10,653 nt of DNA, taken from positions 1-10,653 of the forward strand of contig CAYRJA010000107.1 in assembly GCA_964424455.1 (NCBI GenBank). Direction: 5' to 3'. The translations under genes were made by a program, and so were the position numbers. Shown piece by piece: positions 1 through 8,200 of this stretch. The notes under the pieces are model-generated. The model was not told the DNA's origin. It made no database searches and saw nothing but the letters and a program-made list of their open reading frames with translations. This stretch comes from CAYRJA01 sp964424455. Lineage in GTDB: Bacteria > Bacteroidota > Bacteroidia > Chitinophagales > UBA10324. How positions within the stretch are numbered: position 1 is the stretch's first letter; each line of letters opens with the position of its first letter.

Positions 1-735
1 AATAGTAATAAACATACCGGCAAAAAATTGTTTCAGAAAAAACTTATTGTTGTGCCAGTCAGTGAAGAAAGTCTGAGTGTAATTTTTTTCCTGAATACGG
101 TGTATCATTTCTGAGAAACTCAATCCGAGTTCATTATTGATGATACCCACACAAAGAACTACCGCCAGCAGCATGCAGGTGGTCTGAATCATATCCGTCC
201 ACACTATTGTTTTTACACCGCCCTTAAATGTATATAACAGTATCATCAGGATAAGTACTGCTCCTGTAACAGGAAATGGAATCCCCATTTCATCCAATGA
301 AAACTTCTGTAACACCATTACCACCAGGAAAACCCGCAGAGATGCTCCCAGTGTTCTGGATAATAAAAAGAAGAAAGAGCCGGTCTTGTAACTTACATTT
401 CCGAATCGCTGCTGCAAATAAGTGTAGATGGAAGTAAGGTTGAGCTTGTAATAAAGCGGAAGAAGAACCAATGCGATGGTGGCATAGCCCAGCAGGTAGC
501 CAAAAACTATTTGCAGATAAGCAAATCCTCTTGCTCCCACTTCACCCGGCACTGACATGAATGTAACGCCCGATAACGAAGTGCCAATCATACCGTAAGC
601 CACTATGTACCACTTGGATTTTTTTGCCCCGACAAAGAATGACTGTGAATCAGCATTGCGCCCGGTGTACCACGAAATAACAAACAGGAAAACGAAGTAA
701 ACTAAAGCACAGATCAGGATGATATAGGAAGACAA
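1..735 (-). CDS. Sodium:solute symporter (SSS family), N-terminal part, cut by window edge
   Basis: An open frame of 245 codons on the minus strand runs off the left edge, so the C-terminal half is missing; SSS proteins are usually about 480-570 residues. I read it directly: LSSYIILICALVYFV opens the first membrane helix (residues 3-21), followed by ADSQSFFVGAKKSKWY (28-43) and the broken helix MIGTSLSGVTFMSVPG (49-64), which in this family lines the sodium/substrate site. More hydrophobic segments lie at about 71-96, 118-143, 155-170 and 183-200. The segment YTFKGGVKTIVWTDMIQ (168-184) is the family hallmark (GGxxxxxWTDxxQ). These proteins couple sodium entry to solute uptake across the inner membrane; the solute cannot be told from sequence. 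The start is placed at TTG (735-733): an in-frame TGA lies five codons upstream with no ATG between, and a candidate promoter sits just upstream. Family call is firm; substrate unknown. Confidence 0.9.
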   Translation of the reverse strand, partial: MSSYIILICALVYFVFLFVISWYTGRNADSQSFFVGAKKSKWYIVAYGMIGTSLSGVTFMSVPGEVGARGFAYLQIVFGYLLGYATIALVLLPLYYKLNLTSIYTYLQQRFGNVSYKTGSFFFLLSRTLGASLRVFLVVMVLQKFSLDEMGIPFPVTGAVLILMILLYTFKGGVKTIVWTDMIQTTCMLLAVVLCVGIINNELGLSFSEMIHRIQEKNYTQTFFTDWHNNKFFLKQFFAGMFITI

Positions 736-755
736 GGGAAATAGATTTATTCAGG

Positions 756-763
756 CAAAACTA
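756..763 (-). promoter_or_regulatory. Candidate Bacteroidota -7 element for the symporter gene
   Basis: Read on the minus strand this is TAGTTTTG, a full match to the Bacteroidota -7 consensus TAnnTTTG. It lies 20 bases before the TTG start of the symporter, giving a very short leader. A TTG that could serve as the -33 element occurs at 789-787, but the spacer is 23 bases, slightly longer than the usual 19-21. The position supports the TTG start; the motif is short, so chance is not excluded. Confidence 0.4.
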
Positions 764-913
764 AATTCTGCATGGCTGTAGTTGCTCAATATTTTCCCAC
801 AGAAAAAGAGATGAAATCTTAATGAATGGACAGAAATAGTAAAGATCCCGAAGAAGTATTTCTACAAAAACCAAAAACTGCACTTATTAGTTGAACACAG
901 CAATACAATAATT

Positions 914-1387
914 TTAGTATAAAAATTGTTGAGGTAAAGTGAATAAGTATTCATCACGATAGTCCACTTTAAATTTTTCGAGAAATTCTTTGTACTCTTC
1001 CAAAAAAGTTTTCTTTCTGTGATGTTGTTCCTGATTCAGAATATATTTTACAACAGCATCTACCTGAGATTTCGAATAAGAGAAAGCACCATATCCTTCC
1101 TGCCAATAGAACTTAGTGGGAGTATATTTCTGTTTGTTAATCCACTCAGAAGATTCACCTTTTACATGCCTCATTAAATCTGACAGAGATTGATTTGGAC
1201 GCATACCAAAAAATAAGTGCAGATGATCAGGCATACTGTTGATGGTGATAAGTTTGTGACCTTCACCGCTGACAATTCCTGAAATATATTGATGCAATCT
1301 TTCTTTGAAGTATTTGTCAATCATTGCTTGTCTGAACTTAACTGCAAAGACACATTGAATATGAATCTGAGTGTAAGTGTTTGACAT
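914..1387 (-). CDS. IS200-like / REP-associated tyrosine transposase (Y1 HUH, RAYT)
   Basis: A single-domain Y1 transposase of 157 residues, the normal length for IS200/IS605 TnpA and RAYT proteins. The HUH metal-binding motif is HLH at residues 55-57 in SMPDHLHLFFG. The likely nucleophile is Tyr115 in VVKYILNQEQHH, with the Gln four residues later that the family also uses at the metal site. WQEGYGAFSYSKSQ (95-108) is typical of the Bacteroidota branch. Such enzymes cut and rejoin single-stranded DNA at the foot of hairpins. The frame is intact and the catalytic residues are present, so it may be active. No tnpB/accessory gene is adjacent, and the hairpin-rich element beside its 5' end fits a RAYT acting on REP-like repeats better than a classical IS, though an IS200-type single-gene element is possible. 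ATG at 1387 starts the conserved MSNTYTQIHI. The upstream TATCTTTC (1410-1403) is only a partial promoter match. Confidence 0.9.
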   Translation of the reverse strand: MSNTYTQIHIQCVFAVKFRQAMIDKYFKERLHQYISGIVSGEGHKLITINSMPDHLHLFFGMRPNQSLSDLMRHVKGESSEWINKQKYTPTKFYWQEGYGAFSYSKSQVDAVVKYILNQEQHHRKKTFLEEYKEFLEKFKVDYRDEYLFTLPQQFLY

Positions 1388-1426
1388 ATACTATTCTTTT
1401 CAGAAAGATAATTATTGTTTACGAAT

Positions 1427-1622
1427 CCATTGTCCCTTCGGGACAAAAATGTTAACAGCGGGTTGCTGTTACCAACGTAATGACCATACTGGTCATTGTA
1501 AGTTCACATGAGAATTTCAGGGGAAGGACAAAAAACTATTCTTGCAGTCAAAGTAGTCCTGTAAGGACTATGTATTGGTAACAGGTATAGCCCAACCCAA
1601 CATTGCCCTATAAGGGCAATGG
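1427..1622. repeat. Mirror-symmetric REP/BIME-like hairpin cluster
   Basis: This noncoding stretch is an imperfect inverted repeat made of two units pointing away from each other. The right unit reads: inner hairpin 1554-1570 (7-bp stem, loop GTA), TTGGTAACAG (1575-1584), CAACCC (1593-1598), outer hairpin 1601-1621 (9-bp stem, loop ATA). The left unit, read on the minus strand, has the same order: inner hairpin 1497-1479 (8-bp stem, loop GTA), TTGGTAACAG (1475-1466), CAACCC (1465-1460), outer hairpin 1446-1430 (7-bp stem, loop GAA). The ends match as CCATTG (1427-1432) and CAATGG (1617-1622). Linkers and stem sequences differ between units while pairing is kept. A further 6-bp hairpin is possible at 1454-1470. 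The centre (1500-1553) shows nothing I recognise. The seen structure is firm; its link to the adjacent RAYT is inference from known REP/RAYT systems. Confidence 0.75.
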
Positions 1623-1676
1623 AGGTTATACAGAGAGCCACACTAAACTCAATCAAAAACATCTGCTGCTAAAAAT

Positions 1677-1684
1677 TATCTTTG
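1677..1684 (+). promoter_or_regulatory. aspS: Candidate Bacteroidota -7 element for aspS
   Basis: TATCTTTG matches the TAnnTTTG consensus in full and lies 18 bases before the ATG at 1703. No good -33 TTG is seen 19-21 bases upstream. If transcription begins some 5-8 bases after the box, the leader is only about 10-14 bases. The TTG at 1682 would then lie inside the promoter and could not be the start codon. Confidence 0.5.
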
Positions 1685-1702
1685 TGCGGCATATTTATTT
1701 CC

Positions 1703-3490
1703 ATGTACAGAACACATACTTGCGGAGAATTACGACTGAGCGATAAGGACAAATCAGTAACACTTGCCGGATGGGTGCAGACCATCCGAAACTTTGGAGG
1801 AATAATATTTATTGATTTGCGTGATCGATACGGAATAACGCAGGTTGTTTATGATGCCACTCAATATGCTATCAGGGCTCAAAATTATGCAATGTCAAAT
1901 ATTGGTCGCGAAGCAGTTATTCAAGTAATAGGAAAAGTAAGAGAAAGAAGCAACAAGAATCCTAAAATTGCAACAGGAGAAATTGAGATTGCAGTCGAGT
2001 CAGGTAATGACAAAATCAATATTTTAAATCAATCAAAAGTTCCTCCGTTCACGATAGAAGATGAAAGTGATGGCGGTGATGATTTGCGGATGAAATACCG
2101 CTACCTCGATTTGCGTCGCAATCCGGTGCAGCAGAATTTAATCATGCGCCACAAGGTAGCACAGGCAGTCCGCCGGTATTTGGATGAGCAAGGTTTTGTA
2201 GATGTGGAAACACCGCATTTAATTAAAAGCACACCGGAAGGAGCACGTGATTTTGTAGTGCCGTCGAGAATTAATCAGGGACAATTTTATGCGCTGCCAC
2301 AATCGCCACAAACTTTTAAGCAGTTGTTGATGATGAGCGGTTTTGATCGCTATTATCAGATTGTCCGTTGTTTTCGTGATGAAGACTTGCGTGCCGACCG
2401 TCAGCCGGAGTTCACTCAGATAGATTGTGAAATGGCTTTTGTGGAGCAGGAGGATGTGTTACAGATGTTTGAAGGCATGGTAAAAAATATTTTCAAACAG
2501 GTAAAGAATATAGAGTTATCTGATTTTCCGCGCATCTCTTATGCGGATGCAATGATGTGGTATGGAAACGATAAGCCGGATATCCGCTTCGGGATGAAAT
2601 TCGTTTATCTGAAGAATGGTCCATTCGGTTGTGTCCTGCTCGAACACGATTCATCCAATTCCGGATTTAAGGTTTTTGATGATTCAGAAATTGTAACAGG
2701 TATTTGTGCTAAGGGTTGTGCAGAATATTCAAGGAAGCAGTTAGACGAGCTGACTGAATTTGTGAAGAAGCCGCAAATAGGGGCAGGAGGGCTGGCTTAT
2801 ATAAAGTGTAACAAAGACGGAACCATAAAATCCTCCATCGAAAAATATTATTCTGCTGATCGCTTGAAATCCATAGCTGAATCTTTTGATGCGGCTCCGG
2901 GTGATTTGATATTGATTTTATCAGGCGAAAAAAATAAAACGCTTAAAGCGCTGAGCGAGTTACGCCTTGAAATGGGGAACCGCCTTGGCTTACGAAGTAA
3001 GGAAGAGTATAAACCACTTTGGGTAGTTGATTTTCCGTTGCTCGAGTGGGATGAAGAAGAGAAGCGGTGGAATGCAATGCATCATCCGTTTACTTCATGG
3101 AAAAAAGAAGACGATGAACATCTTGAAAAAAATCCAGGTGCAGTGCGGGCTAATGCTTATGATGTTGTAATTAACGGAGTAGAAATAGGCGGCGGCTCTA
3201 TCCGCATTCATAACAGACGAAATCAGGAGCGGATGTTTGCAATGCTCGGTTTAACAAAAGAAGATGCAGAAAATAAATTCGGATTTATTCTCAATGCATT
3301 TGAATATGGCGCACCGCCACATGGAGGAATAGCATTTGGTTTTGATCGTACCTGCTCTATGATAATTTCCAATCAGGAAGGTATCCGCGACTTTATTGCA
3401 TTTCCGAAAAATAATTCCGGCAGAGATGTCATGCTGGATGCACCGTCAGCTATTGACGAAAAACAGAAGAAAGAGTTAGGATTGAAATAA
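1703..3490 (+). CDS. aspS: Aspartyl-tRNA synthetase
   Basis: This class II synthetase attaches aspartate to tRNA(Asp) in the cytoplasm. From ATG 1703 it has 595 residues, normal for the bacterial type. The N-terminal OB-fold anticodon-binding domain (about 1-105) contains AGWVQTIRNFGGIIFIDLRDR. The catalytic core follows with RYLDLRR, TPEGARDF and LPQSPQTFKQLLM. Motif 2 is RCFRDEDLRADRQPEFTQID (222-241) and motif 3 is GGIAFGFDR (541-549), preceded by VEIGGGSIRIH (493-503). The GAD insertion domain typical of bacterial AspRS occupies about 298-413. The frame can be extended upstream to a TTG at 1682, but the seven extra residues are not family-like and that codon overlaps the candidate promoter, so the ATG before YRTHTCGEL is preferred. 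It appears to be a single-gene transcript. Whether it also charges tRNA(Asn) cannot be judged from the window. Confidence 0.97.
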   Translation: MYRTHTCGELRLSDKDKSVTLAGWVQTIRNFGGIIFIDLRDRYGITQVVYDATQYAIRAQNYAMSNIGREAVIQVIGKVRERSNKNPKIATGEIEIAVESGNDKINILNQSKVPPFTIEDESDGGDDLRMKYRYLDLRRNPVQQNLIMRHKVAQAVRRYLDEQGFVDVETPHLIKSTPEGARDFVVPSRINQGQFYALPQSPQTFKQLLMMSGFDRYYQIVRCFRDEDLRADRQPEFTQIDCEMAFVEQEDVLQMFEGMVKNIFKQVKNIELSDFPRISYADAMMWYGNDKPDIRFGMKFVYLKNGPFGCVLLEHDSSNSGFKVFDDSEIVTGICAKGCAEYSRKQLDELTEFVKKPQIGAGGLAYIKCNKDGTIKSSIEKYYSADRLKSIAESFDAAPGDLILILSGEKNKTLKALSELRLEMGNRLGLRSKEEYKPLWVVDFPLLEWDEEEKRWNAMHHPFTSWKKEDDEHLEKNPGAVRANAYDVVINGVEIGGGSIRIHNRRNQERMFAMLGLTKEDAENKFGFILNAFEYGAPPHGGIAFGFDRTCSMIISNQEGIRDFIAFPKNNSGRDVMLDAPSAIDEKQKKELGLK

Positions 3491-3578
3491 AGACGCTGTT
3501 TTTTACAGAAGTCGTTCATTCAGGATACGCAGGTAGATATTTCTCATTAACAGGATATAGAGATAGCAGTATCTTCAC

Positions 3579-3608
3579 TTGGAAAGTATTCCTTATTTTT
3601 TATGTTTA
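3579..3608 (+). promoter_or_regulatory. rnz: Candidate Bacteroidota promoter for rnz
   Basis: A TTG at 3579-3581 and TATGTTTA at 3601-3608 are separated by 19 bases, the spacing expected of the Bacteroidota -33/-7 pair. The -7 box differs from TAnnTTTG only at its last base. It lies 12 bases before the ATG at 3621, implying a very short leader, and the rest of the 130-base gap after aspS shows no convincing terminator or structured RNA. Confidence 0.45.
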
Positions 3609-3620
3609 CACTTCATTACT

Positions 3621-4538
3621 ATGAGTTTTGAAATTACCATACTCGGAAATAACTCAGCGATTCCCGCTCACGGCAGACATCCCACTTCGCAGGTGGTTAA
3701 TATCAATGACAAACTTTTTCTGGTGGACTGCGGCGAAGGCACTCAAATGCAGATGTCTCATTACAAAATAAAGAAGAGTCGTATTGACCATATTTTCATC
3801 AGTCACCTGCATGGCGATCATTACTTTGGCTTAATCGGATTAATTACCTCTTATCATTTACAGAGACGTCTTCAGCCACTGCATGTATATGGACCGAACG
3901 GATTGAAAGAAATTATCAATTTCCAGTTATCCTTTTCCGATACAAGACTTAACTACGAATTGATTTTTCATCCGATGAGTTGTGAGAAGGAGGAACTCAT
4001 TCTTGATACTCTGGATCTTACTGTAACAGCTTTTCCGGTAGTACATCATATTCCTACAGTTGGATTCGCATTTAAAGAGAAAGCAGATTTACGAAAAATA
4101 ATTTTAGAGAAAGTAGATGAATACAATATCCCTCATGCTTTTATTCCCGAACTGAAAAAGGGTAAAGATTTTTCAGATGGCGAAAGGACAGTATCCAACG
4201 AGCAGGTAACTGTAACAGCGCCAGCGCCGCGCAGCTATGCTTTTTGTGCAGACACGATTTATACAGAAACAATTCTTCCGTATATACAGGAATTTGATTT
4301 AGTGTATCATGAAGCCACTTTTATGGAAGATTCTATAGAGAGAACAAAAGTGACCTTTCATTCCACCGCAAAACAAGCAGGGACAATTGCACAGAAAGCC
4401 GGCATCAGCAAATTGTTAATCGGACATTTCTCTGCTAAGTATGAAAACTTAATTCCGCTTTTGAATGAAGCGAAAGAAATTTTCCCTGATACGGAATTAG
4501 CTATTGAAGGGAAAAAATTTGAAGTACCTAAGAAATAA
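3621..4538 (+). CDS. rnz: Ribonuclease Z (tRNA 3' endonuclease)
   Basis: This zinc-dependent endonuclease removes 3' trailers from precursor tRNAs. The protein from ATG 3621 has 305 residues, the usual length for the short bacterial form. It is a metallo-beta-lactamase fold: N-terminal strand FEITILGNNSAIP, VDCGEGTQMQM (35-45), and the metal motif SHLHGDH with His62, His64, Asp66 and His67. Further ligands expected are His142 (VHHIPTVGF), Asp211 (FCADT) and His269 (IGHFSAKY). HEATF (230-234) is characteristic of RNase Z. The lysine-rich ELKKGKDF (177-184) sits where the tRNA-binding flexible arm (exosite) anchors. A longer frame begins at a TTG at 3579, but those 14 hydrophobic residues are not part of the family and the TTG coincides with the candidate -33 box. 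The gene converges on plsY with 7 bases between stop codons and no clear terminator hairpin. Confidence 0.96.
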   Translation: MSFEITILGNNSAIPAHGRHPTSQVVNINDKLFLVDCGEGTQMQMSHYKIKKSRIDHIFISHLHGDHYFGLIGLITSYHLQRRLQPLHVYGPNGLKEIINFQLSFSDTRLNYELIFHPMSCEKEELILDTLDLTVTAFPVVHHIPTVGFAFKEKADLRKIILEKVDEYNIPHAFIPELKKGKDFSDGERTVSNEQVTVTAPAPRSYAFCADTIYTETILPYIQEFDLVYHEATFMEDSIERTKVTFHSTAKQAGTIAQKAGISKLLIGHFSAKYENLIPLLNEAKEIFPDTELAIEGKKFEVPKK

Positions 4539-4545
4539 TGAACTG

Positions 4546-5193
4546 CTAAGAAACTTCTGTACTCTTTTTCTTTTTCCTGAAAGTTATTTTGTTTTCTGTT
4601 CCCGCAATCAAGCGTTTGATATTTCCCCTATGCGTAATAATGATAAGTACAGGAATCAGTAGTGAGAATACGATAACAGGAGTTTCTGTGTGATGTAAAT
4701 AGAAGATTACTACTAACGGAAAAAAAACAGAAGCGATAATACTGCTTAATGAAACATATCTTGATACAATAAACACAAGCAGAAAAACAGCGATACAACC
4801 TAATGCGGCTTGCCAGAATATCGCAACAATTACTCCGAACAAAGTAGCCACTCCTTTTCCTCCTTTAAACCATAGATAAACAGGATATACATGACCGAGC
4901 GCTGCCGTCAATCCTAAACCTAATTGATAAAGAATAAATGAGGGATCGGTTATCATAATGTTACCAAAATAGAAAGAAAGAGATACGGCTATCATTCCCT
5001 TTGCAATATCAAGTATCAGCACACTAAGTCCGGCACGAGTACCCAATACACGAAAAGTATTGGTTGCACCAGGGTTCTTGCTTCCTTCTTTGCGCACATC
5101 TTTTCCATAAAATAATTTACCCACTAATACTGAGAAGGGTATAGCGCCAATCAGGTAAGCGAGTTCAAAAGAAAGAAAGAAAGAGAAACTCAT
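4546..5193 (-). CDS. plsY: Glycerol-3-phosphate acyltransferase PlsY
   Basis: PlsY transfers an acyl group from acyl-phosphate to glycerol 3-phosphate, giving lysophosphatidic acid, the first membrane step of phospholipid synthesis in most bacteria. The 215-residue protein is a multi-pass inner-membrane enzyme with the three family motifs: EGSKNPGATN (36-45), the glycine-rich WFKGGKGVAT (108-117, preceded by GHVYPVY), and THRGNIKRLIAGTEN (187-201). Hydrophobic segments lie near 5-25, 54-76, 86-105, 115-142, 148-166 and 171-187, followed by a basic cytosolic tail rich in lysine. The ATG at 5193 has an A-rich leader and no Shine-Dalgarno, as usual in Bacteroidota. It lies 80 bases after the giant exported-protein gene on the same strand, so it may be read from the prmA transcript or from its own promoter; TACTTTTA (5255-5248, minus strand) is a partial -7 match. 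Confidence 0.97.
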   Translation of the reverse strand: MSFSFFLSFELAYLIGAIPFSVLVGKLFYGKDVRKEGSKNPGATNTFRVLGTRAGLSVLILDIAKGMIAVSLSFYFGNIMITDPSFILYQLGLGLTAALGHVYPVYLWFKGGKGVATLFGVIVAIFWQAALGCIAVFLLVFIVSRYVSLSSIIASVFFPLVVIFYLHHTETPVIVFSLLIPVLIIITHRGNIKRLIAGTENKITFRKKKKSTEVS

Positions 5194-5243
5194 TTTTAAA
5201 ATACTTATTCATCGGTTTACAACAAACAGAGATTTAAAATTGC

Positions 5244-5276
5244 AAAATAAAAGTAGCAGTCTGTAATCAGAAGCTA
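5244..5276 (-). terminator. Possible weak intrinsic terminator after the giant exported-protein gene
   Basis: On the minus strand the TAG stop opens a broken stem: TAGC (5276-5273) pairs with GCTA (5257-5254), then TCTG with CAGA around an ATTA loop, with an internal loop between the two 4-bp helices. A T-rich run (ACTTTTATTT, 5253-5244) follows and an A-run precedes it. The stem is short and AT-rich, so termination would be partial at best, and the T-rich run could equally be part of a plsY promoter. Confidence 0.3.
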
Positions 5277-8200
5277 TTTTTTATTTGGACTGATTTCTGT
5301 TTTACCTGTTTCGTAGTATTGCATTTTTGAGATGAAGGAGTTCTTTTTATTTTCTGAACCCTTGTTGTATTGATAAACTTTTCCATCGTCCGTTTTTGTC
5401 CGCCGTTTCTCAGGGTCAATGGCATCCAAAGCCACATTAAAATTACGATCACCGGAAAGTATCTGCATATTGTTGTTCTGGTAGTAGAAGAAAAAGTATT
5501 TTCCTTCATCGCCGGGGATGTAAAGGTTCATATAGTCGCCGCCCTTTTTGTAACCGATTTCAAGCATAGCTCCCTGTAACACTCTGTTCACCGCCACATT
5601 TCCTATATAAGCAATGCCGATAGGACCTTTGGAATAAAAAGATTTGGATTCGCGGTTCCATACTAAGTGCAAGTCAGTAAAGAAGATAGTAAACTTTGAA
5701 TCTACCGGACGCTTGAAGGTACCTTCTTTATTCATTTTCTCATCGAACTTTTTGTCGTCCTTTTTATCAATGAACTCAGGAATAGTTTTCGTGAAATCAT
5801 CACTGAAGTAATCAACATCTTCCTGACTGAAATTGCTGGCGAGCACAGATTTACCAAGCATTTCCAGCAAATCATCTTTGATGTTGAACTGAAGACCCAT
5901 CAATAGTTTGAAGTCATACTTGTTCTTTTGAACATCTGTTTTTACATAGCCGGCAGATTGGATATCAACTAATCCAAAATTCAGTCCCATTTCCATTTTC
6001 CCCTCAGCATAAACCTTTCCGCTTGCATCATTGTATTTCAGAATGTTTCCGCGGCGAGCTTCATTCAGAATTTTATCAGCATCACCGGCTATAAATTCTT
6101 TTGTTTGTTCGTCATAGAAAACAATGCCGTTTGCAATAAAAATATTTCTGTCCTTGCTTGATTTCTTTGCGTTGAAGAAGGAAGTGTACAAATCCGAAGA
6201 ATCATTAGCGAATACAATTCCGGTTGTAACATCCCGCTTTGCTGTATTCTCGGGATCTTTGTAATAAATAAGTGAAGAGTCTCTGGTGAACTCATTATTA
6301 ATCGTGAACCATTCCGATTTAATGTTGGGGTTAGAGAGTTGCAACCGTGCATAGCCGTTAAAATTCAGTGGTTCAACTGCAGATTTGATATTCACCTCTC
6401 CACGGAAATAAACTTTAGGAATCAGAAAGAACTTCTGTGAGTCAATTACTGATTTTGCATAAGTATTCCAGTTCTTTTTATCCTCTTTGTAAGTTCCGAT
6501 TTCTCCGAAGTTTATCTTCTGCTTTATACCATTTTTAAAAAAGAAATCATAATCACCCGATGCTTTGAAATTTGTTTTGCCGTAAACATTTGCTGTAACA
6601 TTGTAAAAGTTGTGAAACTCATTTGTAGTATCAGCAATCAGTTTTGCTTTAAGAAGTGTTTGCATTTTTGCATCCGGCTCAACTACCACCTTCCCTGAGT
6701 CAGGAATAATACTTGCATCTGCCACGCGTATATATGGAACTTCATTCACTTTCAGAATAAAATCAGTCAGACTGTACTTGGCGCTGGTACCGGTGAAAGT
6801 CAGCGAGTCCTGCTCCGGATGAGTGGAAACAAAATTACCTTCCGTACCGACAGGCGCTTTAAAAGTCAGAAACTTTTTTGCCATATCCCATTTGAATTCG
6901 TTCATAGAAGTTCTGTACAGATTGTAGGGTAATTCTGTCGCAGATTCTTCTGTGTTTGATTTGAATTCCCCCACCATTTTATCAAAGTCAATTTTTGCAT
7001 TAACATCTGTAGTGCGTAGTGCAAACTTTTTCGGGTCAATGGATTTAATAGTAAATTCAGAAGTGTCTGAATTCATTTTGTTCTTCCCGAAATTAATGGA
7101 GGAGGATTTCAAGGTGGCATCTGCCCAGTCCACTGTTCCGCTTCCCTGTAAACCTTTGGGTGTGAGTACAACACTGCCCACCATTTGAGTTTCGCTGTCG
7201 AATAGTTTGAATGGAATGGAATCCATTGTAACAATCATACTGTCCGAATAGGGTTTCCAGTGAATATAATCATTTACACCTGTTACAGAAGGAAAATCCA
7301 CACCCTGATAAGTAGTAACCTTCATTTCAAAAGACTGTGCTCTTGCATAAAGTGAATCAGGGTAAAAAATAATATCCTCGGATTTTGTTACAGAAGGTAG
7401 GTAATTAATACTTCCTTTGCCTCGCAAGCCGCGGTTATCCAAAGAAATCTGATTGGTGTAACTTCCTTTTCCTCCATATAGAGAAATACCGGTGCGGCGA
7501 ATCAAAAAGCCAAGAGATAAATCCTGCTGAATACCGATGCGGTCAGTGATGTCGGGGAAAATTCCGGCAGAAACCAGCTTACCGGAAAAACTTACTTTAC
7601 TCGGCTTAAATGCGTTCAGACTGTCGAACTCAAACGGATCAAGCTCAAAATAGAATTTATCTTTTTTATAAATGCTCTTGAATATGGATTCTCTCTCGTA
7701 ATAAACGAAGGAGTTCTGATCTGACTTTAGTGAAGGCATTGCCCAGTTTCTTTTTCTTCCTGACTTATTTACTTTTCCGTCAATGGTAAGAGTGCCGGTT
7801 AAATGCTCAATATAACTGTGAATCGGAACCAGTACCGGACTTCCGAATTTATCATACTGTCCGTTAGGCAGATTAATCAGCAATGTGTCCACATTCGGCA
7901 GACTCACGCGCCAGTCGGCATAGTTAAGTCCAAAACCTTTTCCATATAAATCCACTCTGCCCGCAAACATTTTTCCATTGAAATCCATGTCGCGGTTTTT
8001 CTTAATTCGGATACTGTCTTTTGCGGGAAGAACTACTACAAAATTTGAGTCACTTAATAATACATCCTTCACACCTTTCACATCCATATTATAACTCAGT
8101 AAATCAATCTTTGCATTGATACTGTCGGTTTGTGAAGTAATTTTTATGATATCATAATCCATAAATTTTCTGTTGTATAAAACATAATTGAGTGCCTTTT

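Noticed and set aside
832..863. AGAAATA/TATTTCT inverted repeat as a right end of the transposase element
   Set aside because: A 7-bp AT-rich stem with an 18-base loop is expected by chance and shares nothing with the hairpins at 1427-1622.
1390..1543. Nine-base direct repeat ACTATTCTT (1390-1398 and 1535-1543) as target-site duplication
   Set aside because: Y1 transposases do not make target duplications, and the copies do not bracket any element boundary.
1427..1622. CRISPR array
   Set aside because: The repeated parts are only 6-10 bases, inverted and few in number, with no regular spacers and no cas genes nearby.
1623..1702. Leader regulatory RNA (T-box or riboswitch) upstream of aspS
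   Set aside because: The candidate promoter leaves a leader of only about 10-14 bases, and the hairpins lie upstream of it.
4521..4557. Bidirectional terminator between rnz and plsY
   Set aside because: Only a 5-bp GAAGT/ACTTC pairing with a long loop is possible, plus a CTAAGAAA direct repeat; this is too weak to call.
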